This document shows positions 34,369-45,649 of a stretch of 64,000 nt of DNA, piece by piece (position 1 is the stretch's first letter; the number at the start of each line of letters is the position of its first letter). A model generated the notes under the pieces. That model did not search any database. It worked only from the letters and a program-made list of their open reading frames with translations, and was not told the origin of the DNA. This DNA is from Sialis fuliginosa. Taxonomy: Eukaryota > Arthropoda > Insecta > Megaloptera > Sialidae. A program made the position numbers and the translations under genes. Location of the stretch: the NCBI GenBank assembly GCA_961205875.1, contig OY540817.1, positions 3,445,001 to 3,509,000 of the forward strand, written 5' to 3'.

Positions 34369-35452
34369 TGTATAATCGGTGTAGGTTTTACAACCGTGTG
34401 CCGTTGTGGTTACTTTGAAGTACCCACCTAGACAAAGCTCGAACGATGGGTCCGGTCCACCAGCTTTTAGGGGTTTAATAGTTGGAAGTAACGGTTACTT
34501 AAAGTAGACCCCAATTAAAGATGTTTTGGATTTACGGCAGCATTTTCCTAGGGACTTTATTACGGGACCCCCTAAAAAAGTTAGGCCTCAAAATTTTAAA
34601 GAGCAACCGGATAGGCCTGTTGCAAAATGTTTATTTTTTTATACACTTACAATTAGATAAACACATAATGATAGAATTTTTTTATGTAGGGACTTCGGTG
34701 CTTTAGGTCTACAAATGGCCAGAATTGGGTCAAAATGTATAATCTAAATTACCGAATGAAAACTTGTGCCACACGGTGTATGCCTTTGTTATGAACTATA
34801 AAATAGATACCCATGGCAGAAGTTTATATTTATACTATTCCCCACCAGCCCTGTCCAAGAGGAAGTTTTAATTTTACTTTTAATTTTTTATTTTATGATT
34901 AATGTAATGTTTGGGGGGCTGCGGAGAATGGCACGGGCAAAAACTTTTGCCATGGATATATATCTATTTTATAGTTCATAACAAAGGCATACACCGTGCG
35001 GCAGAATTTTTCATTCGGTATTTTAGATATTATAGTATTTTCAAGATTTAGACCCAATTTTTGCCATTTGTAGGCATTAAAGCACCGAAGTCCCTACATA
35101 AAAAATTCTGCCATTATGTTTTTATGTAAGTGTACGTCCAAATAAACATTTTGCACCAGGTCTGGTTCGGTTGCTCTTTAAAATGTTGAGGTCGAATATT
35201 TGAAGGGGCCCCGTAATAAATTCTCTAGGAAAATTCTGCCGTATATCTAAAACTTCTTTAATTGGGGTGTACTTTAAGTAACCGTCACTTCAAAGTGGTT
35301 GTAATGCGAAAAATGTGTGCTTTTTTTCATGGGCCCTATCTATTGAACCCCTACAAGCTGGTGGACCGGACCCATCGGCCGAGCTTTGTCTGAGTGGGTA
35401 CTTCAAAGTAACCACAACGGCAAACAGTTGTAAAACTTACACCGATTATACA
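34369..35452. mobile_element. 1.1-kb palindromic element
   Basis: The left arm 34369-34823 and right arm 34953-35452 are inverted copies around 34910. Paired landmarks are tataatcggtgtaggtttta/accgattata, gggtccggtccaccagctt/aagctggtggaccggaccc, gcaaccgga and catacaccgtg. The loop is about 130 bp. Arm divergence of several percent suggests moderate age. Frames at 34521-34706 and 35315-35530 lie in the arms and are not genes. Confidence 0.75.
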
Positions 35453-35461
35453 GCTGAGTCT

Positions 35462-35612
35462 TATACTATGTCACCCCTCCCCCTTATACACGATTTTAAT
35501 GATTCTGAAATGAGACTGTCCTCAATTTAAAATTTTGAAATCGGAGTACAATTTTTTTGTCTCATTTTAAAACCATCACAAAGCTTCTCGTATCTTCGAT
35601 ATTGCGAGAAAG
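35462..35612 (-). repeat. Repeat family B, 5' fragment
   Basis: Reverse-strand match: gtcacccctcccccttatac, tgagactgtcctcaa, cacaaagcttctcgtatc and ttcgatattgcgagaaag. An internal deletion joins two parts of the family. Confidence 0.65.
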
Positions 35613-36539
35613 TAAAACTGGTGTAAATTAATATTTTTGTAGTTGTTTGTTTCTGTATAGGATGTATGTAGATAATTATCTATAATTTAAACTATAAAAA
35701 ATGTACATATATGTACATATATCTACATATTACAACTGTTGTTACTTTAATTAATATCAAAATATTTTACATACAATTTTAATTTCTACCTGCATTCTGT
35801 TGAATTAAAAAAAAAAAACAAAAAAACTATTAATGTTGGAGGAGAACATTGTTGGTTTCTACTATAAAATAGTTTTGTGTAAAAACATGCAGAATAATAT
35901 GTATAATTCTACATTTTAGTTTATAATTTAACAGGAAATATAAAATTAATTACATTTTTCACATATTTGTGTGAATAAAACTCGTTTACAAACTTTTTCC
36001 CTATTCTTTTCTGATTCTAAGGAAATAGTGCATTTTATAATAGAAAAGTTTTTCTATGAAAACTATAATTAAATTACTTTTAAAAATCGTATGATGTTTT
36101 GTCTGTGAAATTGTATTTTTAAAAATTTAAGTTAGCCTATATAGGTGTTAATAATAAAGATTAAAATGTTATAAATAATTTAGTATATAAAAATTATTAA
36201 TTAATATTATAATTTACATTCAAATGTTTTTTACGTGAAAGAAGTCAATATTTTAATAATAAACCTAATTTAAAATTGTAATATTTAGCATGTTTGTCAG
36301 GTGATCACAAACGCATCTAGCAGAACTATCACTATTATGACGTCCTTTAAAACACTTTTAAAACTTCAGAAAGATGGATGCGTATTGGTTGATTTGAGAC
36401 AGTGACGTAACGTATACCACGTGACTTTGAATGTGCGTTTTATCAGGAATTTTTTCATTTGAATAGAAAAAAAATATTTTTAGAATTTTTTTGGGGACGC
36501 TATCGGCCATGTTCCACACCCAATAGCATTTAGTAGCAA
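35613..36539. other. A+T-rich tract, no gene seen
   Basis: Contains atgtacatatatgtacatat near 35701 and poly-A stretches. About 36290-36440 is of mixed composition (acgtaacgtataccacgtgac), without a frame. Confidence 0.5.
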
Positions 36540-36544
36540 AGGAG

Positions 36545-37790
36545 CATTGGACCCCTCAGCATTGCGCGTACGCTATCAAAGAGTTTTATCAAAAAGGTAG
36601 TTCTTACGAGCAGGCGCGACGTACTTTCCGTAAACATTTTAAGATTATTCGGAATCGATTGGTTCCGTCTGCCTATGCAATTAAAAAGTGGGTTGAGAAC
36701 TTTAAAAAGACTTCAACGACACGTAAGAAGCCCGGGAACCGAAAACATCGAGCGTGTAAGAGTTGCGATCAGCAGGGGTCAAAACTGGTCAGTAAAATCA
36801 GTAAAGGTCAGTTTTTTGTAACCCGGTCAGTTTTTTGGAAAAATGGTCAGTTTTGTCAGTTTTTTTTTTGATTTTTTCACATCGGAGTTCTATTTATCGT
36901 GAAGAAACTCACTATTTGACTTCAAAACGACAATTACCGTGAAAAATATATTCAAATTATAAATAATATTCTATTTTGTTTATTTATTTGTATTGTTTAT
37001 TACCAAATTTTAGAAGATATTTGATGGCATCATTGTAACGTATGTATACGTGAACATATAAACAACATAATCTCACCCTAACACTGGCTATGCCAAGTTC
37101 GGTGAGAAAAATTAATAAAAATTAACTGTAATGTTTGTTATTTTTGTTATGAACATAATAAAAAAGTGGTAAGGGTTAGCTATGGGGATGGTGAAGGCCA
37201 GTAATTATAAAAGTATTTTTTAACACATAACTTCTACATTTTTTAACTCGGTTCATATAGTCAGTAAAAGTCAGTATTTTTAGATTTCTGTGTCAGTAAA
37301 ATCAGTATTTTTGAACACTTAACTTGTTTCGACCCCTGAATCAGAAGAAACCCGCGTCGCTCAGCTCGCCACACTTAGAATTTCCAACAGAACGGTTAGA
37401 CGGTTTTACACAATGATCTACACTCTACCTACACCATCATCCGTACAAAATTCAAATTGTTCAGGTTCTTAAAGAAACAGATCATGTGAGTCGAAGTCGG
37501 TTCTGTGAAGAATTTTTGAAGTTGATTAATCAAGACAAAAACATTGTAAACAATTAATGGATGAGTTACGAGGCCCATTTCCATTTGTCCGGTTACGTCA
37601 ACAAGCAGAACTTTCGGTATTGAAGTGACGTGAATCCTAGACAGCTTCGTCACCAATCTCTCCATTACACGAAAGTTACTGTGTGGTGCGCTATGTCTTC
37701 ATCAGGAATCATAAGGCTCTACTTTTTCGAAGATGCTCTTGGCAGTGCTGTGATAGTGAATTCACAGAGATACTTTTCTTTAATGCTTTT
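36545..37790 (+). pseudogene. DUF4817-type transposase, dead and split by a MITE
   Basis: The first block (36547-36757) reads EHWTPQHCAYAIKEFYQKGS, then SYEQARRTFRKHFKIIRNRL and AIKKWVENFKKTSTTRKKPG. This is the helix-turn-helix (DUF4817) domain of an IS630/mariner-like transposase family of insects. After the MITE at 36773-37338 the frame resumes with HHPYKIQIVQVLKETDHVSR, EAHFHLSGYVNKQNFRY, KVTVWCAMSSSGII and YFFEDALGSAVIVNSQRY. The first catalytic Asp (usual SDEAHFHL) is Tyr (SYEAHFHL). There are stops before WMSYEAHFH and in RY*SDVNP. The C-terminal catalytic end is missing. An accccaccctgtata motif near 37880 may be the right terminus. Confidence 0.87.
36773..37338. mobile_element. hAT-like MITE inside the transposase pseudogene
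   Basis: A 566-bp insertion with ends CAGGGGTCAAAACTGGTCAG and CTTGTTTCGACCCCTG. Subterminal gtcagt/atcagt repeats cluster at both ends. The flanks gatcag and aatcag are alike over 5 of 6 bases but not over 8, so the target duplication is imperfect. Its removal rejoins the two halves of the transposase. The 70-codon frame at 36659-36871 is a chimera of both. Confidence 0.75.
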
Positions 37791-38154
37791 TTATGTAGTT
37801 TAAGGTGGTGAAAATAAAATTTGAAAAAATTGATTGTCTTTTGTTTTACAGCCTTTTCAAAATCGCTCTTTATTCTTCCCCACCCTGTATATATACAAAT
37901 TACCATATTATGTAATATAAAAAATGTCTTCATTAAAATTATTTCCGTTAAGTTTGGATTACTAGGAGGCTGGGACTTGCCTTGGGGAGATCAAGACAAG
38001 AAACATTCATGAGCTTCGGGATTCATGAGTAGTCCTTAGGTATTGTGTAAACTCTGAGATCTAATCCCGACTAAATATGTATATGTAGGGATTAAATATT
38101 ATATGTAGGGATCTTTGTTCTATATATGTACGAGTATATGTTTAACTTACACAT

Positions 38155-38945
38155 ACTAATTTTCGCTTTCTCTCCATATCGAAGATACGAGAAAATTTGT
38201 GATCGTTTTTTAAAAAGAAGAAAAAAAAGTTGTTTTCTGATTTCAAAATTTTTACTTGATCTTACCGTTTCATGTCAAGACAAATACTTTTTTCCGTGTC
38301 CGTCTGTCTGTCCCCTAAATCCTTGTCACACGCATAGCTCATGAATCACTGAACCGATATTAATGAAACTTGATTGGTTGGTTAAGTCTGGTTTGAGGAC
38401 GGTCCCATTTCAAAATCGTGTGTAAGAGGGAGGGTTTTTTCAAAATATCTCAAGAACATCACATGTTACGTGAAAATTGTATAAAATCTTTTTTGTAGGG
38501 CATTTCATTTTCTATAATATAGGTTACCACAACACAATGTTAGTTGTAAAATATTCCTTTACAAAGATTTATCTCAATTTGCTTTAAAAAATCGTCAATT
38601 GTTTTTTTTACAACCGTTATTGACTTTACCATATATGTCATTTTGACGTTTTAAATGTCATTTTGAAGTTTCAAATATCATTTGTACGTTTGCAGAGTAG
38701 AAAAATTTAGATTTAGATTGAAATTGTAAAAATATTTTAAAATATACGAAAAAATATTCAGACACGTATTAAGAAAAATGTCGAATAAATATTTTTTAAT
38801 AAAATTATATAAAAATTAAATGGTTAACCAATGGCAGTTCATGAGAATACTTTATCGGTGTTTATTAAAATTGTTCGATAATTAACTACCTTTAGTGAAT
38901 TAAGCACGAGGAAGCACTATGCATTTACTTGGCAGATGTTTTTTT
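38155..38945 (+). repeat. Repeat family B, near full-length copy
   Basis: Starts at cgctttctctccatatcgaa and ends at catttacttggcagatg. It carries an extra tandem-like stretch, gtcattttgacgtttt..gtcattttgaagttt, at 38636-38670. The same landmark order as 30330-31050 supports one family. Confidence 0.75.
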
Positions 38946-41069
38946 TATTTGCATGTACTTATTTATAGTCGTAGATATTTTATTAATATTTACTAATAAA
39001 GTTGAATAACCTTCTAAGTTAGTATTCAACAATAACAGCAATTGCATTTTTCAACAAATATGTTGTTAGAATTTATGCCATTCATTTAATGGTTATGACC
39101 ATCCCTGATGCATATTAATTTTGATACATTGTCGACATCATTGTTTCTACTCATCGATTAATACCAAGAAATTTGTCATGTAAAATTGTTAATAATGAAT
39201 TATGAATTGTTAAACACTATCGTGATGTGTAATTTTTTCTATGTACACGTATTTAAATATTATTGAATCACCGGCATTTATTATACTATAAATATGACAT
39301 TTTAATGTACTTACAACTGGATGACATTAGATGACAAATTAATAGAGTTAAACCGGATATTGTATTCATTTGTTATAAGAATCAGTCATCTGTAATAGCG
39401 GTACTCAAACTTTAGTAGTCTGCGGACCCCTATTTTGTAAAAAAAAGTTTTTTAACCGACTTAAAAAAATGAGGAGGTTCAAAATTTGGCTGTGGATATT
39501 TTTTTATGTTCGGGCATTACTCCGACAAATATGAACCTATTTTGTTGATTTTTTGTTTGTTTGAAAGAGTATACTTCCGAGGTAGTCTCATATAAATATT
39601 ATCAGAATCTGACCATGGGCGCCACTCAGAAGGGAAAAATAAAAAAAAACTTAAAAAAATAAAACTGACTTAAAGTAACCCCTAAAAACACTGAAAAGTG
39701 TACCTAATAATTAAATTTAACAATGATGGTATCAAGCCAATGAAAAGAATAATAAAACCAACTTAAAAAACTGTTAACCCCTTACCGCATTCACTGCGAA
39801 AAAATATATGTTATAAAGCATGGTAGGAAATACAGGTTGATTCAGCACTGTGCCAAACTTGAACTGTAAATTAAGAAAAATATTATAAATAAAAAACATA
39901 TGAACATTGTCCGGACATTTTTCGTGAGATAGCTACAGCCCTCCAAAGATTTTATTCAAAATTAGTTTTTATTTAATATCTGGGCCACCCATGGTGCTAA
40001 AGTTATGAAATTTGATACAGGGTTTAGTATTAATAAGTGTTATCGATTTCCAGTATTCATTTTTTTTCCCGAGTTAGACATTTGAATAAGATTGTATGGC
40101 ACAAAATACACAAAAATATACTTTGCTTATTTATCAGAGGATAAACCGTTTTGAGAAATATCGATACAAAAGAAAGCATGCAGAATTTTACTTAATACGG
40201 ATGCTTCTAATTACGAAAAATAAATTTATATTCTTGTTCTATGATAAAAAAATAAGACAAAAAAATAATATAAATAGACCTCCAAAAATTCATCCTTACC
40301 AACAAATAGCCATTTTAAGTGTCGCTTTTTAGTTATGTTAGTAAAGTACTTGCAACATAGAACTGGCAATAGGTCTAAGAGGACACGTATTAGGTGATAT
40401 ATTATGTACACGAACTTTTTTCTTACTTACCATTATTTAAATATTTTAAAGATTCCCCGTGCGAAGATCGGATACCGAGTACATTATATGATTTTATATA
40501 ATTGAATTGGCTAAATTAGTTTTTTGGTAATTAAAATCAATTTTGAATTATTTAAATGTACCTACCGTTGTATATTTTAAACTAATTCGTTACTAACTTT
40601 GTAAATACGATTTCAGTGATAATTTAAAGCAAGCTGCTCGTATAATATGCGATTAAATAATTATTATAATAATCCTGTTTCAAAATAACATACGTATAAT
40701 ATGAATATTAATTAATTGAGTTAGGTTCACGAGCTCGTATTTATTATATTAATGGCTATGTGATATTATTTATTCATATGAGTTACTGAGAAGGCAATAA
40801 AACGTTAAGATTATATTATATATTTATATTCTTATATTGTTGGATTATTCAAGTAGTTACAAACTTCAAGGACCAGTTTTTTTTCTCAAAAACTAACTTA
40901 CATTACACGCATAAGTAAGCCCTTATTCCGTGTGGTTTACGAGCTATTTACAAATTTAAAATTTTTCCTTAATTCGATTTCACCCTTCAAACTTGAGTTT
41001 GTGCACGTATAAAAAAGGTGTTCTTAATTTTTAATTTGATTAATATTTTTATCAACACATAGGAAATTA
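38946..41069. other. Long A+T-rich tract, no gene recognised
   Basis: The phrase ttttttaaccgacttaaaaaaatgaggagg at 39450-39479 belongs to a repeat common in insect genomes, extending to about 39620 (accatgggcgccactcag). Frames at 40096-40411 on both strands are lysine- and isoleucine-rich and overlap, as expected by chance. Confidence 0.5.
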
Positions 41070-41600
41070 CAAAGGGGCCAGGCTTGGTTCAGGTTTGCGC
41101 CAATGCTAACCTACTCTGGGCCAAGTCTGGCACTCCAGCACTGGGCCAACATACAAATAATAACTTCGTTCAAGACTCGACCAAGGTTTGTCGACCAATA
41201 TAATACCAAGGCTGGCCCAGAATCTAGCCAGTACTAAATAACAAAGGGCACACGGTTGGCTCAGGCTTGAAGCAACTCTGGCCTAAACCTTGGCTAATGC
41301 TATATCGGCCAGTATAGTGCCTAGTCTTGGCACAAGCTTGGCATCCAGAGCCAATATATATAAAATGTTGTATATACATATACTGAACGAAAGTGAAGTC
41401 ACACAGTTAGCGAGAGTTAAGTTGCGTATGAACATTGTTATTGGTTGACGAGTTCAGGCTTAGTAAAATATGGTAATCGAGACTTGATATTTGAAGGTTA
41501 TATATATATTATATATTATAATATCTGAAGGTTAGCCTAGACTGGGACCAATATCGAAAAAAACAACACTTGGCAATCCAATATTGGACCAAGCTTGTTA
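41070..41600 (-). repeat. ttggcccagg repeat, copy 1
   Basis: Many ggccaa/ttggcc motifs. The block matches 52670-53290 in reverse: gcgccaatgct, ctctgggccaa, actgggccaacatac, then gcgagagttaagt and accaatatcgaaaaaa. The two halves occur in a different relative order in the two copies. No coding evidence. Confidence 0.65.
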
Positions 41601-41644
41601 GTCGTTCTTGAAAAAAATGTTTGGTTAGTTCTAAACAGTGTTGG

Positions 41645-42075
41645 ACCCTTGTTTAATTAAATGTAGGTAATAAATTAGAAATATTTGTTGATATTTGATA
41701 ATATACTGCCATTACTGAATCATAATCTATAGACACTTAACTGTGGTGCCAAAATGGTGAACTTTAAAACTAATTATTAGTGTAATCTATTTATTAATTA
41801 TTATATTATCATAGTATCTGCTTTACTTTGTTTTAAATTTTATGATTTTTTATTTTATAACTTTTGTGTCGTAGATCTTTTTATTTTGTAATTATTAGCA
41901 AGTGTCCATCACTGGGTGTCCATTACTAGTGTTACTTTGACCTATATTGGATGAAAAAAAAGTCTAATTAAAAAAAAAATTGACTTTGGTTATTATAAAT
42001 AAAAAATGGTTTTATAAGTAACATGGGTGCATGAGAATTACAAAAAAAAGCATCAATCCTAAAAAATAGTATACC
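41645..42075 (-). repeat. Dispersed repeat family A, copy 3
   Basis: Shares attagaaatatttgttgatatttg, ttagcaagtgtccatcactg, catgagaattacaaaaaa and, at its right edge, tccaagactggggccagtacc with the other copies. Confidence 0.72.
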
Positions 42076-42197
42076 TTGCTCTTAAAATGTCCAAGACTGG
42101 GGCCAGTACCTTATATTTCTACAGTCATTAATTACAAAAAGTTATAAATCATTATTTATTATAACTTCGAACTACATTAAACATTATGTGATATATG

Positions 42198-42349
42198 CAG
42201 AGCCGTAACTACCACCGGGGCAGTGCCTCAGGTCCCTCGTAGTAGCGTTAGAATTAGAGTCGGCAAGATTAAGAAGGCGTCAAAAAAAGGTCTTCAATTT
42301 TTATATTTTGCATGCCCCTCGATGACTTGCTGCCCTAGTTGCGGCCCTA
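42198..42349. mobile_element. Short MITE-like fragment (CAGAGCCGTAACTA)
   Basis: CAGAGCCGTAACTA on the left and TAGTTGCGGCCCTA on the right are imperfect inverted ends around a ggggcagtgcc / ttgctgccc core. It resembles hAT-type MITEs at 11872 and 52070. The flanks do not give a clear 8-bp duplication. Confidence 0.5.
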
Positions 42350-42940
42350 TATACACGTATTAATATTTGTCTCAAGGGAAATTCTACAAAAATGCAAACA
42401 ATTATTTGTGTACAATTATTTTCTGTAATCTAGATTAAGAGTGGAGCTAAATTAATATCACTAATTATCCTGCAGTTTTAAATTAGTTGAAAACTATTCT
42501 CCTACCAGTTCTACTCATAGATATTTGTTCTTTATGTCAATTCTGAACAGAATTATGGAATGCTGTGACAGCATCTGTCAATTTAGCATCGCAAATTTTA
42601 ATTTAATTAGTTAAGAGTAAGTTCGCGCGCTTCGAATAAGAAAGACTGAAAAAAATTCACTGCAGTAATTGAATTAATGTCATACTGAAAGCACTTCACA
42701 AATGCTAGGGTTGGATATCTCATAACAAAAGTGTACTCGACGTTTTTATCTCTGATAATTTAAAATTATTGATTTAATATTATGAAAAATATTTTAATCA
42801 GCTTTGTTTTTCAAAATTTATTTCTTATTTATGTAGGTAGAAGGAATGCTTGAATAATTAAAAAAAAGACGGACTAATGCGAGTAGAACTCGCGGCCTGA
42901 GGGTTCCGTTCCGTTATATAAAACTTAATTATTAACAATA
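42350..42940. other. A+T-rich tract, no gene seen
   Basis: gcgagtagaactcgcggcctgagggttcc at 42879-42907 is a GC-rich patch that looks like part of a dispersed insect repeat. The rest is A+T-rich. Confidence 0.45.
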
Positions 42941-43489
42941 TAGTCCAGTAACTTTATACATCACCGCATGCGTTAAATCCGGTAGTTCTGATTTTTTGCA
43001 GACTTGTTTATGATGTTGGCCTAATGAATAATCCAAGTTTGTGACCTCGAGCGCCGAACGCAACTTTGTCAAAAATCGAAAAAACCGCGAAAAAATCGTT
43101 ATTTTTTCAAATTTTGGCGATTATAACCCTAAAGGACTAGTTTTTGAAAATACTTTTTTAGAACTTTTTTAAAGTAGACTAAATTTGCTACAATATGATA
43201 CTAGAATTGTCTCTGTAGACCTAATAGTTTCCGAGATTAAGCCTTTCAAAGTTTATCATTTTTTTCGAACTTCGCAATTTTTTGCAATTCTGTCGTTCTG
43301 AATGAATTTTGACCCTGATTATACTATCGAAGCCCTGTACTTTTATGATGGGATGTTAAAAAAGAAAATGAAGGATGATGTTTAAGCTAAGCTACGAATA
43401 ATGAAGTAAAAAAGATAAGTAAAACAAAAGTTAATAAGATTATTTGTTAAGAAATTGAGTAATATTCAAAATAAAAAAATTAAATTAAT

Positions 43490-44528
43490 TTAGCCCTCTT
43501 GAAAGGTCCCGGTTGAGGTTCGTCCGTATCTGGACGTATTGGGATGGCATATCCCCATCAGGGGATGTGATGAATTGTCGACGTCTTGTGCCCACAAGTC
43601 ATCCTCCATTTCGACATCGGACAGATCGTCGCCTTCTGGGATATCTACTTCTGCAACATCCGGTATATTGTCACAAGAGGCCCCGCTGCAGTGCCTGCAG
43701 ACTGATGAGCATTTTAATCCTGCCTTCCTGCAGCTGCACGCGTTCCCACAACCCTTCGTGCAGCCACAAGAAATCATCCGCAAGAGGTGTTGTGGGGCTG
43801 CATCTCTGGTCATCATTTTGGGGTTGAGGCCTTGTGGTGTGGATATCCACCCCCAGGAGAGAGGGTTCAGTGTGACTCTCAACCACGCCTGTACCTTTAA
43901 GAAGATTGTACATGAGAATAGAAAATGATGAATGATATGTAACTGATGCAAGGACAAATTTTTACCTGATGGTATGTCCGCAAGGAGTGAAATCGAGCAG
44001 AGTCTCGTGTAGGAGGTAACCTGGCTAGATTGAAGCTGGTTTTCGTCGCAGCCCTGGTGAATAGTTGGTACCGCAGCTCGTCAAAGTTATGGGTGTTGGG
44101 GTTGCCTCCGTATAGAGCAATTATGACTCGCTCTCCTGCTGCTGCTATCTCGTCAGGTGTAGAGTTGGTGTCGAGAAAAATCGCAGCTTGCTTTTCAACG
44201 TCCGGATTTTTTTCGACTATGGACATCATTTGCATCTTCCCTAAGCCAAAGAAGCAGGATGTCGAGTCACAACCACTAAAGGCATGGATGAAGAGGAAAA
44301 GCTCTGGTTTCAAAGAGGATTTTGAAGAAGCGATGCTGGAATACATGACATCTGATGCTTTGCCTCTTCCACATTTATTGTAAAAAATTTCACGTTGGTT
44401 TGAGATCGCAGTAAGGATGGTCAGCAAGTCAATGTCCTCACCAACGACTACCACTATATCATAGGTAGAGGCAGCAGTTGCAGCTGTAGTGATGATGAGC
44501 CTATCAGCATCTTCCTCTGCTTGGAGTA
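43490..44528 (-). CDS. 3' part of a PIN-like/CXC-domain gene, two exons
   Basis: Exon 1 (44528-43966) opens after a weak acceptor ctaag and reads QAEEDADRLIITTAATAAST, then VVVVGEDIDLLTILTAI, FLFIHAFSGCDSTSCFFGLG and FNLARLPPTRDSARFHSLRT. It ends CATCAG|GTAAAA. The intron is 43965-43895 (71 bp, acceptor CTTAAAG). Exon 2 (43894-43490) continues in phase 0 with VQAWLRVTLNPLSWGW and a cysteine-rich CXC block, SCGCTKGCGNACSCRKAGLK then CSSVCRHCSGASC. An acidic tail leads to TAA. GED.D and HAFSGCD resemble PIN/FEN-type nuclease motifs, and the CXC block probably binds zinc. About 321 codons are open, with no stops or frameshifts. The family normally has a long N-terminal part, absent here. Function of the family is not established. 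Confidence 0.75.
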
Positions 44529-44758
44529 CTTAGGCATGAAATTTTGGCTTTATAGTTCATCACCATACCATATAATATTTTAAATGTTCTGTTGTATTAT
44601 AACTATTTAATAATAATAATAATAATAAATAGTGTATGCCAATAATAATAAATTAAATTCTAAGTTTATCTAAGAAGACAAAAATTAAAACTTTACCAGT
44701 TTATTTAATCTTAATCTAATATTACGTGACGACGATGTTGACATGTTTTCATTATCAG

Positions 44759-44844
44759 AGATAATTGTGAACGACTCACTAGAAGAGATCCTGGAAGATC
44801 CTGAAATGATCAACTCTATATTTAATGCTGTCTCTGTAACCACG
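44759..44844 (+). other. Exon-like segment inside the long-ended element
   Basis: A good acceptor (acatgttttcattatcag, ending 44758) and donor ACG|GTAAGG (44845) bound 86 nt that are open in one frame. It gives two bases plus 28 codons reading IIVNDSLEEILEDPEMINSI then FNAVSVTT, an acidic amphipathic helix-like stretch. The opposite strand is also open but serine-rich and less protein-like. It may be a captured host exon, an exon of the element, or chance. Confidence 0.35.
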
Positions 44845-45590
44845 GTAAGGTAGCAAAATAGATAAGATGGCGGAGCACTGGGGACCAGTTGCTAGGTTCC
44901 GATTCGTGACTTCACACGAGCAATACTAGCACACTCCGTCGGAGGTAATTGGAACTTCATCCCGCTAGAGTTATTCGAGTGACGTCTAAAATATTGCAAA
45001 AAATTGCGAAGTTCGAAAAAAATGATAAACTTTGAAAGGCTTAATCTCGGAAACTATTGGGTCTACAGAGACAATTCTAGTATCATATTGTAGCAAATTT
45101 AGTCTACTTTAAAAAAGTTCTAAACAAGTATTTTCAAAAACTAGTCCTTTAGGGTTATAATCGCCAAAATTTGAAAAAATAACGATTTTTTCGCGGTTTT
45201 TTCGATTTTTGACAAAGTTGCGTTCGGCGCTCGAGGTCACAAACTTGGATTATTCATTAGGCCAACATCATAAACAAGTCTGCAAAAAATCAGAACTACC
45301 GGATTTAACGCATACTACCCCATACATTCAGGCGACAAAGTTACTGGACTAATAGTAGAGACGTAGCAATAGACCCAATTCCCAAGGCGTCTGTACGTTG
45401 TAATATAAAAGAAACCGCAAAATTATGTTTGTCACGTAATAATTCCAGATAGAATTAAATATTAATGATTTTCGGATTTTTCCTTTACTTATATGCTGAG
45501 AACTTCCTTCGTGTCAAATTTCAAGATTCTAGATCAACGGGAAGTCAAAAACAAAATATTTTTTAATGCTGCATATATACCTATTTAAGC

Positions 45591-45649
45591 GTCTGTTGGC
45601 CAAGCGGTAATGATAATAGACCCGCGGGTTCGATTCCCAGTGTGTGCCC
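45591..45649 (+). repeat. tRNA-like RNA polymerase III promoter, SINE head or tRNA relic
   Basis: TGGCCAAGCGG (45597-45607) fits the A box, and GGTTCGATTCC (45627-45637) fits the B box exactly. They are only about 20 bp apart, so there is no room for an anticodon arm, and the ends do not pair as an acceptor stem. This fits a truncated tRNA-derived SINE head better than a working tRNA. A SINE body was not recognised downstream. Confidence 0.45.

Larger units (their letters stand above)
42941..45351. mobile_element. 2.4-kb element with about 350-bp inverted ends carrying gene fragments
   Basis: The left terminal repeat (42941-43289) and right terminal repeat (about 44995-45351) are inverted copies starting TAGTCCAGTAACTTT. 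They are very similar, with one replaced stretch near the tip (tatacatcaccgc against a longer cctgaatgtatggggta-type segment). ATA stands outside each end, a possible 3-bp target duplication. Between the ends lie a spliced PIN-like/CXC gene fragment (minus) and an exon-like segment (plus). No transposase is seen, so it is non-autonomous. The superfamily is unknown; long ends plus captured exons recall Pack-type elements. Confidence 0.75.

Noticed and set aside
37429-37933. Minus-strand frames of 78 and 74 codons
   Set aside because: Antisense of the DUF4817 transposase blocks, which have clear protein motifs on the plus strand.
43513-43928. Plus-strand frames of 104 and 129 codons
   Set aside because: They are antisense shadows of the GC-richer CXC exon on the minus strand.
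44030-44383. 117-codon plus-strand frame
   Set aside because: Antisense shadow of the PIN-like exon.
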